NCBI GenBank assembly: GCA_901538445.1
Contig: LR594585.1
Location: 1,069,500-1,133,499 of the forward strand
Direction of reading: 5' to 3'
DNA length: 64,000 bases
Origin: Gemmataceae bacterium
Lineage (GTDB): Bacteria > Planctomycetota > Planctomycetia > Gemmatales > Gemmataceae
The notes under the pieces are model-generated. The model made no database searches. It saw only the letters and a program-made list of their open reading frames with translations, and was not told the DNA's origin. Position numbers and translations under genes: made by a program. Shown one piece after another: positions 16,903-25,839 of the stretch (the first letter of the stretch is position 1; each line of letters begins with the position of its first letter).

Positions 16903-16965
16903 GTTGCGCCAGTCGGCGCGGGTGCGCCGGTTGGCGCGGGTGGCGCGGATGTGCGGGGTGGCGCG
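16903..16965. repeat. Seven tandem degenerate 9-mers in a 500-nt gene-free region
   Basis: Units of the type GTTGGCGCG/GGTGGCGCG repeat seven times without a break. The region 16773-17270 around it holds no convincing gene. Open frames there are low-complexity Arg/Pro/Gly strings. It lies between the divergent DUF5684 and hydrolase-like genes, so it should contain two promoters, but I cannot point to them. Confidence 0.65.
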
Positions 16966-17270
16966 ACGGGGAAAGGGGCGGAATCCGTTTCCCGGGCCGC
17001 CCGCCCTGTTGACCTTTCCCAGGTTCGCTATTCCACTGCATATGACCCAGGCGGAGCAACCGTGCCGCGGGGGGAGAAAACGAGCGGTTTCGGCTCAAGT
17101 CCGCACGGGGTCGTTCTTGAATGTGCCTTGCGGTCAACGTAGAGTTGTCGCGAATGACCCGCGGGCTCGCGTCGGGCCCCGACCGACCCGGGCCGGCTCC
17201 CGGCCACCCGACGACGCCCGACCGAGCCCGTCCCCGGGGCACCCCGACTCAACCGGATCACGGACCACCC

Positions 17271-17981
17271 ATGCCGGTGTCAACACCACCAACGCGGCGA
17301 CCCGCCCGCCAGACCGAGGGGTTCAGCACCACCCTCCTGCGGGCCCACCCGGACCGCCCGGCGCGCACGTTCCTGCCGGCCGACTACCAGCCGAAGTACG
17401 CGTACCCGCTGGTGGTCGTGTTCCACGACTCCGGGGCCGACGAGGACGCGGCCGCCCGGCTCGCGCCGCTCCTGAGCCGCCGGAACTACGTCGTCGCGTG
17501 CCCCCGCGGGCCGGTGAACCTCGGCCCCGGCACCGCCGGTCGCCGGGGGTTCGCGTGGCCCGCCGCGCCCGACGCCGCGTACCTCTCCGCCCTGTTGGCG
17601 CACGCCCGCGAGAAGTACCACCTCCACCCGCAGCGCCTGTACCTGCTGGGCACCGGCGACGGGGCCGCGGCCGCGTACCGGTTCGCGGTGGCTTCGCGGG
17701 GGGCCGTGGCGGGCGTCGCGCTGCTGAGCGCGGAGGTACCGGCGGCGACGAGGTGCGCCCGCGGGTTGCGGCTGTTCGTGGGGCACGGTGAGGGGAACCC
17801 GGCGGTGCCGGTCGCGGCCGCACGGCGGGCGGCACGCGAACTGACGCGGGCCGGTGCCATGGTGCGGTTCGAGAGCTACCCGGCGGCGGACCGCGTTTCC
17901 GGCGACATGCTCCGCGATGTGAACCGGTGGATCATGGGCACGGTGAACGCCGGCCCCGACTGGCTCGCGACCGGCGGCTGA
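17271..17981 (+). CDS. Alpha/beta-hydrolase-like protein lacking the catalytic triad
   Basis: This 236-residue protein follows the carboxylesterase/phospholipase fold: YPLVVVFHDSGADEDAAARL (oxyanion region), RRNYVVACPRGP, a helix-strand QRLYLLGTGDGAAAAYRFA where GxSxG is expected, and RLFVGHGEGNPAVPVAAAR near the acid loop. The nucleophile position is Gly129 (GTGDG, 127-131), the acid loop has no Asp, and the usual His region reads YPAADRVSGD. All three catalytic positions appear lost, so this is probably a pseudo-enzyme. The start at 17271 is chosen by the conserved region; upstream frame is Pro/Arg-rich. Confidence 0.7.
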   Translation: MPVSTPPTRRPARQTEGFSTTLLRAHPDRPARTFLPADYQPKYAYPLVVVFHDSGADEDAAARLAPLLSRRNYVVACPRGPVNLGPGTAGRRGFAWPAAPDAAYLSALLAHAREKYHLHPQRLYLLGTGDGAAAAYRFAVASRGAVAGVALLSAEVPAATRCARGLRLFVGHGEGNPAVPVAAARRAARELTRAGAMVRFESYPAADRVSGDMLRDVNRWIMGTVNAGPDWLATGG

Positions 17982-17987
17982 CGCGGC

Positions 17988-18941
<954 letters not shown>

Positions 18942-18969
18942 GGGCGGCCTCGGCTGGGGTGACCCCATC

Positions 18970-20880
18970 TTACCCGCCGATCCCGTGGAGCGGGCCGCCG
19001 CGGGCGAACAGCGCGTCCACGCGCTTCGAGACCGCCGCGTCCTCCTCCAGCGGCGGCGGCATGTGCGGCTTCAGCCGCGCGTCGATCACCACCGGCCCGC
19101 GGCACCCCCAGTGCTTGCGGTCCACGAACTCGCCCACGCCGCGGACGTCGCCCGCCGGGTCGGACCGCGTGAACACCGCCCAGAGCCAGTTGTTGAGGTG
19201 CCGGGCCGCGAAGTCGCTGTCGTCCACGACCGTCACCAAAGGCATCGTTTCGAGTTTCGAGTTTAACGTTCCGAGTTGATCGCAGAGCCGCGCGATGTCC
19301 CGCTCCGCGCCCGGTCCGCTCTTCGGACCGGTGACCGCCAGCACCCCCGGCACCACGAGCCGCGGGTCGGCGAAGCCGGCGGGCAACTTCAGCCCGACAG
19401 GCACTTCCGTGGCAAGGTCGCGGCGCTTCGGGCCGGCCGCGGCGACCACGACCTTGCTCCCGGCGTTGAGCCCCATCCCGGCCGAGTAGTCGAGCGTGTC
19501 GATCGTCGTGCGGGTCTGGAAGTGCAGGTCCGCCTCGGGGTCGAACCGCTCGAGCACGTGCCGCAGGAACGCCGGGATGTCGTGGATGTCGAGGTCCGGC
19601 GCGTCCTCCTTCGCGACGATGAACAGGTACTTCGCGAGGGACAACTGCCCCTGGCCGAGGATGGCGTTCGCGAGCGTCAGCAACTCCTGCGGCCGGCGCG
19701 TCGCGGCGTACGGGACGTACCGCTCGCTGCCGATCGCCAGCAGCAGCGGGTGGACCCCGGCGGCGTCGACGGCGTGGACCGCGTGCAGCCCCGGCAGCAC
19801 GGTCGGGATGACCGGGCCGGTCAGCTCGTGGATGAACTCGCCGAACGACGTGTCCTCCTGCGGCGGCCGGCCGACCACGGTGAACGGCCAGATCGCGCCG
19901 GGCCGGTGGTAGACGGCGGTGACCGTCATCACCGGGAAGTCGTGGGCGAGGCTGTAGTACCCGAGGTGGTCGCCGAACGGCCCCTCGGGCTTCGTGCGGG
20001 TCGGGTCGATGTACCCGGAGATGACGAAGTCGGCGTCGGCCGGTACGGGGAGAAAAGTGGGCAGTGGAGAGTGGTCTGTGGGCAGTAATCCATCTTGCTG
20101 ACTGCCCACTGCCCACTGCCCACTGCCCGCTGGTCGCACCATGCGCAGCCGGCGGCCCCCGAGCGCGCCGGCGAACGCGAGTTCCGGCAGCCCCTCGGGG
20201 AGCGGCATCACCGCGGCGACCGCCAGGGCCGGTGGGCCGCCGACCACCACGTTCACCGGGAGCGCCTCGCCGCGCCGCCGCGCCGCCGCGTGGTGGACGC
20301 CGATCCCGCGGTGGATCTGGTAGTGCAGCCCGCACTCGCGGTCCGGCTCGAAGTCGTTGCCCGAGAACTGCACCCGGTACATGCCGAGGTTGGACTTCAT
20401 CCACCCGCGGCGGTCCGGGTGCTCGGTGTACACCTGCGGGAGCGTCACGAACGCGCCGCCGTCGAGCGGCCAGCACTTCAGTTGCGGCAGTTGCGAGAGC
20501 GTGGTGCGGTGCGCGAGCACCGGCGCCGACCTCACGAACTTCGGCCGCAGCCGCCACGCGAGCAGGGGCAGGTCCCAGTACCGCCACGGGCGGCGCATCG
20601 CGTTGCCCGGGTCGGTCTTTAGTTCGACCAGCTTGCGGACCCCGTCGAGCGCGCCGCGGAACAGGAACCGGGTGCGCTCGGTCGTGCCGAACAGGTTCGA
20701 CACCATCGGGAACGGGCTGCCCTTCACCCGCTCGAAAAGGACCGCCGGCCCGCCGGCCCGGTAGACCCGCCGCTGCACCTCGGCGGCCTCCAGGACCGGG
20801 TCGATCTCCTGTGCGATGCGAACGAGTCGGCCGGAGCGCTCGAGGTCGGCGACGCACGCCGACAGGTTCGGGTAGTTCAT
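18970..20880 (-). CDS. UbiD-family decarboxylase with two in-frame repeat insertions
   Basis: This 636-residue protein matches UbiD-type prenylated-FMN decarboxylases: NLSACVADLERSGRLVRI at the start, PAVLFERVKGSPFPMVSNLFG, NLGMYRVQFSGND and PEGPFGDHLGYYS, which has the catalytic acid region near 299-303. These enzymes reversibly decarboxylate aromatic or unsaturated acids and need prFMN made by UbiX, which is not in this window. About 25 residues at 252-276 (SGQWAVGS...TDHSPLPT) and about 11 near the C-terminal third (GTLNSKLETMP) are encoded by heptamer arrays (20055-20131, 19247-19281) and are foreign to the family. The rest of the frame is intact, so the insertions seem tolerated. Confidence 0.88.
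   Translation of the reverse strand: MNYPNLSACVADLERSGRLVRIAQEIDPVLEAAEVQRRVYRAGGPAVLFERVKGSPFPMVSNLFGTTERTRFLFRGALDGVRKLVELKTDPGNAMRRPWRYWDLPLLAWRLRPKFVRSAPVLAHRTTLSQLPQLKCWPLDGGAFVTLPQVYTEHPDRRGWMKSNLGMYRVQFSGNDFEPDRECGLHYQIHRGIGVHHAAARRRGEALPVNVVVGGPPALAVAAVMPLPEGLPELAFAGALGGRRLRMVRPAGSGQWAVGSQQDGLLPTDHSPLPTFLPVPADADFVISGYIDPTRTKPEGPFGDHLGYYSLAHDFPVMTVTAVYHRPGAIWPFTVVGRPPQEDTSFGEFIHELTGPVIPTVLPGLHAVHAVDAAGVHPLLLAIGSERYVPYAATRRPQELLTLANAILGQGQLSLAKYLFIVAKEDAPDLDIHDIPAFLRHVLERFDPEADLHFQTRTTIDTLDYSAGMGLNAGSKVVVAAAGPKRRDLATEVPVGLKLPAGFADPRLVVPGVLAVTGPKSGPGAERDIARLCDQLGTLNSKLETMPLVTVVDDSDFAARHLNNWLWAVFTRSDPAGDVRGVGEFVDRKHWGCRGPVVIDARLKPHMPPPLEEDAAVSKRVDALFARGGPLHGIGG
19247..19281. repeat. Heptamer array inside the UbiD gene (H3)
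   Basis: Five tandem 7-mers (GTTTCGA, GTTTCGA, GTTTAAC, GTTCCGA, GTTGATC) sit in the coding frame of the decarboxylase and encode part of GTLNSKLETMP on the minus strand. The unit type equals that of H2 and H5. Confidence 0.8.
20055..20131. repeat. Inverted pair of heptamer arrays inside the UbiD gene (H4)
   Basis: The left part has AGTGGGC-like 7-mers and the right part (about 20098-20131) four CTGCCCA 7-mers in the opposite sense. It is the same unit type as H1 at 1871-1982. The 77-nt element keeps the decarboxylase frame open. Confidence 0.85.
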
Positions 20881-20951
20881 ATTTCCCACACCGTGTCCCG
20901 GTGCCCCGAGTTAACGCGGCACGCGCCCGCGTGACAAAATTGCACGCAGAC

Positions 20952-21022
20952 GTGAAACCGAGAACCGGGAGCAAACGGTGGCCCGAACGATTTTGTCGCT
21001 CCGAGTTTGGTGCCGTCGGTTT
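20952..21022. repeat. Weak inverted heptamer pair (H7)
   Basis: GTGAAAC/CGAGAAC/CGGGAGC units at 20952-20971 face GCTCCGAGTTTGG-type units at 20998-21022. It is more decayed than the other elements. It lies in the divergent promoter region between the UbiD and histidine kinase genes. Confidence 0.45.
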
Positions 21023-21102
21023 AGCGACGTAGGGTGAAGGGGGGAAGGCGTGGCGAATGTTCCGCCCGCGACCCCCAGGGGTGCGTAGCCCTGATCACCC
21101 GC

Positions 21103-23286
21103 ATGTTCAACCGGACCGCGTTCCCGGTCGCCGCGGTGTTCCTCGGCGTGATGCTCCAGGTGCTGGTGCCCACCCCGCTGTTCGCGATGGCCGGCGGGGT
21201 GCTCGCGGTCGCGCTGGTGGCGCTGTGGCTCCAGCGGCCGATCGTGATCGTTCCCTCCGTGGCCAGGAGCGCCGCGCCGTCCGACGCGCTGATGGTCTCG
21301 ACGGCCCGGTTGCGGCTCCTCGAGTCGGCGGTGGTCCACGCGCACGACGCGGTCGTGATCCTCGAGGCGCACCCGCGGGCGGGGTCCGGGCGGGCCGTGC
21401 TGTACGTCAACGACGCGTTCTGCCGGATGACCGGGTACGACTGGGACGAGGTCGTGGGCCGTTCCCTGCACTTCCTCCGCGGGCCGGGGTCCGACCCCGA
21501 GTCGCTCGGCGCGATCCGCGAGGCGATGGCCCACGGGCGGCCGCTCCAGACCGAGCTGCGGAACTACCGCAAGGACGGGGCCGAGTTCTGGGTGGACCTG
21601 AGCCTGGTCCCGGTCCCGGACCCGTCCGGGCACGCCGCGCACTGGGTCATGATCCAGCGGGACATCACCGACCGCAAAAAGGCCGTGGACGCGGTCCGCC
21701 GCAGCGAGGCCCTGTTCCGCGGGGTGTTCGAGACGGCCCCGGCCGGGGTCTCCCTGACCGACGCCGAGGGGCGGCACGTCGAGTGCAACCCCACGTTCGC
21801 CGCCATGGTCGGCCGGTCCGTCGAAGACTTGCTGAAGCTCACGGCTGACGACCTGATCCACCCCGACGACCGGGCCGAGCACCGGCGGCTCCGGGCCGAG
21901 GTCCGGGCCGGCACCCGGGACCGGTACAGCCACGCGATGCGGTACGCGCGGCCCGACGGGGCGACCGTGTGGGTCGAGTTCTCGTTCGCGGTGATCCGCG
22001 GGGCCGGGGGCGGGTTCGAGTACGGCCTCGGGGTCGCCCTCAACGTCACCGAGCGGCGGACCCTCGAGGACCAGTTGCGGCACGCTCAAAAGATGGAGGC
22101 CGTGGGGCAGATGGCCGGGGGCGTGGCCCACGACTTCAACAACCTGCTCACCGCGGTGCTGTGCAACCTGGCCCTCGTGCGGCTCCCCGAGGACCACCCG
22201 AGCGCCGCGCACCTCGCGGCCGCGGAGCAGGCCGCCGGGCGGGCCGCCGAGGTCACCGGCAAGCTCCTCGGGTACGCGCGGCGGAACCAGCTCGTGTCGG
22301 TCCCGGTCCACCCGTGCGACGCGTTCGAGGAGGCGGTCGGGCTGCTCCGGCACACGCTCGACCCGCGGATCAAGATCGCCGTGGCCGTTGAGCCCGACTG
22401 CGTCCCGCTCCAGGCCGACCCGGCGCTGCTGTCGCAGGTGATGCTGAACCTGTGCCTGAACGCCCGCGACGCGATGCCCGGGGGCGGCACCCTCACGCTC
22501 GCCGCGGGGGTCGCCGAGGTCACCGAGGCCGAGGCCGCCGCGCACGCCGGCGAGGGCCGGGCCGGGCGGTTCGTGCGGCTCAGCGTCGGCGACACCGGGC
22601 ACGGGATGACCGACGAGGTCAAGGCCCGGGTGTTCGAGCCGTTCTTCACCACCAAGGAGGTCGGCAAGGGGACCGGGCTCGGGCTCCCGATGGTCCACGG
22701 GATCGTGAAGCAGCACCACGGGTGGATCGCGGTCACCTCGGTCCCGGGCGCGGGCACCCGCCTCGACCTGTACTTCCCCCCGGCGGCCGCCACCGCCGAG
22801 GCCCACCGCCGCCAGGTCCAGCGGTCGTGGCACACGATGTCGCTCCCCGAGGCCGCGGCCCCCGCCCCGCTGCTCACCCCCGAGCGGGGCGTCCCGGCCC
22901 TCGGCGGCGTGCCCACGACCGTCCTCCTCGTGGACGACGAGTCCATGATCCGCGACATCGGCCGGCTCGTCCTCGACGGGGCCGGGTTCCGGGTGCTGAC
23001 CGCCGAGGACGGGGCCGAGGCCGTCGAGGTGTTCGCCCGCGAGTGCGACGCCATCGACCTCGTCGTCCTCGACGTGACCATGCCGCGCATGTCCGGCCGC
23101 GACGCGTACCGCCGGCTCGTCGAGATCGACCCGGCCGTGAAGGTGCTGTTCTCCACCGGGTACTCGTCCGAGGAGATCGCCGAACTCGACGGGGCCGTCG
23201 GCCTGCTCGGCAAGCCGTACCGGGCGCACGAGCTGCTCGCCGCCGTTCAGACCGCCCTCGACGGCGAGCCCGTCGCCACGGCGTGA
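21103..23286 (+). CDS. Hybrid histidine kinase: LOV-like PAS, second PAS, HisKA, HATPase, receiver
   Basis: From the ATG at 21103 this is 727 residues; a GTG at 21034 is possible. Two hydrophobic helices (about 8-47) are followed by a LOV-like PAS domain (about 75-195), a second PAS domain (about 205-320), HisKA with phospho-acceptor His343 in GGVAHDFNNLL, HATPase_c (NLCLNARDAMPGGG, GDTGHGMTD, GTGLGLPMVHGIVKQHHG) and a C-terminal receiver (VLLVDDE; phospho-acceptor Asp657 in VVLDVTMPRMSG; K in LLGKPY). The LOV domain keeps the flavin-contact Asn103, Asn154 and Gln185 pattern, but the photo-adduct Cys is Leu122 (GRSLHFLRG). It is orphan, with no adjacent response regulator gene. Confidence 0.9.
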   Translation: MFNRTAFPVAAVFLGVMLQVLVPTPLFAMAGGVLAVALVALWLQRPIVIVPSVARSAAPSDALMVSTARLRLLESAVVHAHDAVVILEAHPRAGSGRAVLYVNDAFCRMTGYDWDEVVGRSLHFLRGPGSDPESLGAIREAMAHGRPLQTELRNYRKDGAEFWVDLSLVPVPDPSGHAAHWVMIQRDITDRKKAVDAVRRSEALFRGVFETAPAGVSLTDAEGRHVECNPTFAAMVGRSVEDLLKLTADDLIHPDDRAEHRRLRAEVRAGTRDRYSHAMRYARPDGATVWVEFSFAVIRGAGGGFEYGLGVALNVTERRTLEDQLRHAQKMEAVGQMAGGVAHDFNNLLTAVLCNLALVRLPEDHPSAAHLAAAEQAAGRAAEVTGKLLGYARRNQLVSVPVHPCDAFEEAVGLLRHTLDPRIKIAVAVEPDCVPLQADPALLSQVMLNLCLNARDAMPGGGTLTLAAGVAEVTEAEAAAHAGEGRAGRFVRLSVGDTGHGMTDEVKARVFEPFFTTKEVGKGTGLGLPMVHGIVKQHHGWIAVTSVPGAGTRLDLYFPPAAATAEAHRRQVQRSWHTMSLPEAAAPAPLLTPERGVPALGGVPTTVLLVDDESMIRDIGRLVLDGAGFRVLTAEDGAEAVEVFARECDAIDLVVLDVTMPRMSGRDAYRRLVEIDPAVKVLFSTGYSSEEIAELDGAVGLLGKPYRAHELLAAVQTALDGEPVATA

Positions 23287-23384
23287 CGGCCGGCCGCCGA
23301 AACCGCGGGACTCCCGGCCGGCGGCGACCGTTGTGCTATAATCGAGTGGACCCGACCTCCCGCATCCGTGCCCGGCCGTGCCCC

Positions 23385-24104
23385 ATGACTGAAGCCGAGT
23401 GGCTCTCCGAACCGAACTTCGTGCTGCACGTGCAGCACGTGGAACCGAAGGCGTCGGCCCGCAAGCTCCGGCTCCTGGCGGCCGGGTTCTGCCGCGCCGC
23501 CGGGCCGATCCTCGACCACCCCGAGCTGCTCGCCGCGGTCGAGACCATCGAGAGCTACGCCGACGGGGCCGTCGCGGCCGCCGAGCTGGAGAAGGCCCGG
23601 TCGCACGCCCGGATCGTCGCGGTCCAGGCCTACGAGGACTACGTCCGGTGGGCCGAGGGCAAGGAGGGCGAGCGGGCCGCCGCCAACCCGATGGTCCGGC
23701 ACCAGGTGGCGTGGGCCGTCGCGTTCGCCGCGACCACCCCGCTCCCGGTCGCCGCCGTCGGCACCCGCGTGGGCGAGGCCACGGCGCAGCCCGCCGGCGC
23801 CCCGGACATGCTCGCCGCCCCGGTCGTCTCCCCGGAGTTCCTCGGGACGCTCCGCGCCGTCGTGTGGGACGCCTTCGGCAACCCGTTCCGGCCCGTCGCG
23901 TTCGCCTCCAAGTGGCGCACGGACGAGGCCGTCGCGCTAGCGACCGCGATGTACGAGTCCCGCGACTTCGCGAAGATGCCCGCCCTGGCCGACGCGCTCC
24001 AGAAGGCCGGGTGCGACTCCGGGGCGGTCCTCGCGCACTGCCGCAGCGGCGGCCCGCACTTCCGCGGGTGCTGGGTGCTCGACGGGGTGCTCGGCAAGGA
24101 GTAG
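23385..24104 (+). CDS. Conserved Gemmata-type protein of unknown function
   Basis: This 239-residue protein starts MTEAEWLSEPNFVL, then has KASARKLRLLAAGFCRAAGP and ends LRAVVWDAFGNPFRPVAF...GGPHFRGCWVLDGVLGKE. I recognise this start-and-end pattern as a multi-copy family in Gemmata-type genomes without assigned function. It is helical, Ala-rich in the middle (AAAELEKARSHA), with no signal peptide or membrane helix, so probably cytoplasmic. Heptamer element H5 begins at the base after its stop. Confidence 0.8.
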   Translation: MTEAEWLSEPNFVLHVQHVEPKASARKLRLLAAGFCRAAGPILDHPELLAAVETIESYADGAVAAAELEKARSHARIVAVQAYEDYVRWAEGKEGERAAANPMVRHQVAWAVAFAATTPLPVAAVGTRVGEATAQPAGAPDMLAAPVVSPEFLGTLRAVVWDAFGNPFRPVAFASKWRTDEAVALATAMYESRDFAKMPALADALQKAGCDSGAVLAHCRSGGPHFRGCWVLDGVLGKE

Positions 24105-24193
24105 CGTTGAACGTTTCGCGTTCAGGGCGCGAGCGGACGGCCCGCACGTGCGCGATTCGCGTCGCGAAACGTTCAACGTGAAACGCGAAACGC
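24105..24193. repeat. Inverted pair of heptamer arrays (H5)
   Basis: The left array (24105-24126) reads GTTGAAC, GTTTCGC, GTTCAGG. The right array (24163-24192) reads GCGAAAC, GTTCAAC, GTGAAAC, GCGAAAC. The spacer is about 36 nt. It occupies nearly the whole gap between the preceding gene and trmJ, so the trmJ translation start region abuts the repeat. Confidence 0.85.
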
Positions 24194-24206
24194 CTATCAT
24201 GGCCGC

Positions 24207-24983
24207 ATGTCGGACACCCTCCTCTCGCGCTGCCGCGTCGTCCTCGTCCGCCCGCACTACGCCGGGAACCTCGGCTCCACGGCCCGCGTCATGCGGAACT
24301 TCGGGCTCTCCGATCTCGTGCTGGTCGCGCCCTACGCACGCGTGAACAACCCCGAGGCCGTGCGGCTCGCGACGCACGGCCTGCCCGTGCTCGAAGCGGC
24401 CCGCATCGTCCCCGACCTCGGCGACGCGGTCGCGGACTGCGTGTTCACCCTCGCAACCTCGGCGCTCACCGCCGGGGTCGCCCGCCGCGGGATGATCGGC
24501 ACCCCCGCCGAGCTGATCCCCGGCCTGCTCGACGCGGCCGAACGCGGCCCGGTCGCGCTCGTGTTCGGCCCGGAGCCGCACGGATTGTCGAACGAGGAGA
24601 TCGGCCGGTGCCACGGGATGCTGCACGTCCCGGTGGACCCGGAGTTCTCGTCGCTGAACCTGGCGCAGGCGGTCGCGGTGTGCTGCTACGAGTTGCGGAA
24701 GGCGTGGTCGGCCCGGGTCACCGAGCAGCGGAACTCGCCCCCCGCGGGGCCGGCGGTCGCGCCGCACGCCGACCAGGAGCGGATGTTCGAGCACCTGCGG
24801 GACGGGCTGCGGGCGGTGGGGTTCCTGTTCGGCGAGCGCCAGGACACGCTGATGCACGCGGTCCGGCAGTTGGTCGGCCGCTCGATGCCGACGCCCGCCG
24901 AGGTGCGGATGCTACACGGCCTCGCGCGCCAGCTCCTGTGGATCGCGAGCCAGCAGAAGCCGACCGAGGGCGAGACGAGCTAG
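24207..24983 (+). CDS. trmJ: tRNA (cytidine/uridine-2'-O-)-methyltransferase, TrmJ type
   Basis: This 258-residue SPOUT-fold enzyme shows the SpoU motifs: VLVRPHYAGNLGSTARVMRNFG (motif 1), ALVFGPEPHGLSNEEI (motif 2) and FSSLNLAQAVAVCCYELRKA (motif 3). TrmJ methylates the 2'-O of position 32 in tRNA anticodon loops. The C-terminal helical extension (after about 170) fits TrmJ rather than TrmL. Its stop overlaps the convergent Uma2 gene by 4 nt. Confidence 0.9.
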   Translation: MSDTLLSRCRVVLVRPHYAGNLGSTARVMRNFGLSDLVLVAPYARVNNPEAVRLATHGLPVLEAARIVPDLGDAVADCVFTLATSALTAGVARRGMIGTPAELIPGLLDAAERGPVALVFGPEPHGLSNEEIGRCHGMLHVPVDPEFSSLNLAQAVAVCCYELRKAWSARVTEQRNSPPAGPAVAPHADQERMFEHLRDGLRAVGFLFGERQDTLMHAVRQLVGRSMPTPAEVRMLHGLARQLLWIASQQKPTEGETS

Positions 24984-25765
24984 CCCCGCGCCCTCGCCAG
25001 TTCCTCGCGCAACTTCGCGAGTTCCGCCTCCATCGCGAGCCGCGCGTGTCGCTCGCTCTCGGCCTGCTGCTCGGCGGCCACGCGAGCCTTCCGCTCGGCG
25101 TCGCGTTCCGTGCGGGCCTCGTCGCGCTGCTCGCGGGCGGCGTCGCGCTCGATGAGCAGGTCGCCCGGCAGCGGCAGCAGGTCGCTGCGGAACCAGTACC
25201 GGACCCACCCGCCGAGGAGCGCGACTTCCAGTTCGAGTTCGGGGATCGCGAGCCGCCCCGCGGCGTTCGGCGTCACCGAGCGGTACGCCCCGCCCCGCAG
25301 GTGGAACAGACTCAGTTCGTCGGCGTCCGGGTAGAAGATCAAGTAGTACGGAACTTTTAGTTCCTTCTCGTACTTCCCGTAGCTGACCTCGTAGTCCTTC
25401 CGCTCGCTGTGCTTCGAGACGTACTCGAGCACGAGGAACGGGCCGGCGGGCTGGAGCGGGGTCGCGAAGTTCGTGCGGGCGACGATCGGCTCGGGGTGGA
25501 CGACGACCATGTTGTCGGGCACGATCTGACCCGGCTTGTCGAAGTCCTCGCCCGCCCTCGGGTACTGCACGAGCAACTCGTTGAAGCACTGCACGTCGGG
25601 CCGCGACACCTGGATCAGGTCGAAGCTCTCCAGCGTGATCTTCCGCTGGGTGGCCTGGGCGGTCGCCTCCATGAAGTGCTCCATCGGCAGGGAACGGAGG
25701 TGGCGGTCCGCGGCGTAGTCGTAGAGCGTCTTCGTCCTCTTGTAGTCGAACGCGGCCGGCGTCAT
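24980..25765 (-). CDS. Uma2-family (DUF820) PD-(D/E)XK nuclease-like protein
   Basis: The protein is 261 residues. The core shows the family's PD-(D/E)XK arrangement: VPDNMVVVH (Asp84), FLVLEYVSKHSERKDY (Glu114, Lys118) and KYEKELKVPYYLIFYPD. The C-terminus (about 200-261) is a long charged coiled coil (ERDAAREQRDEARTERDAER...). Uma2 proteins are hugely expanded in planctomycetes and cyanobacteria; substrate and role are not established. It is monocistronic. Confidence 0.88.
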   Translation of the reverse strand: MTPAAFDYKRTKTLYDYAADRHLRSLPMEHFMEATAQATQRKITLESFDLIQVSRPDVQCFNELLVQYPRAGEDFDKPGQIVPDNMVVVHPEPIVARTNFATPLQPAGPFLVLEYVSKHSERKDYEVSYGKYEKELKVPYYLIFYPDADELSLFHLRGGAYRSVTPNAAGRLAIPELELEVALLGGWVRYWFRSDLLPLPGDLLIERDAAREQRDEARTERDAERKARVAAEQQAESERHARLAMEAELAKLREELARARG

Positions 25766-25839
25766 GCGGGTACCCTCGGAGCGGGGAGCGTGCGCCGGAT
25801 TGTACCGAACGGGTGTGGGCGCGCGGAAGTGCGGTTGCG

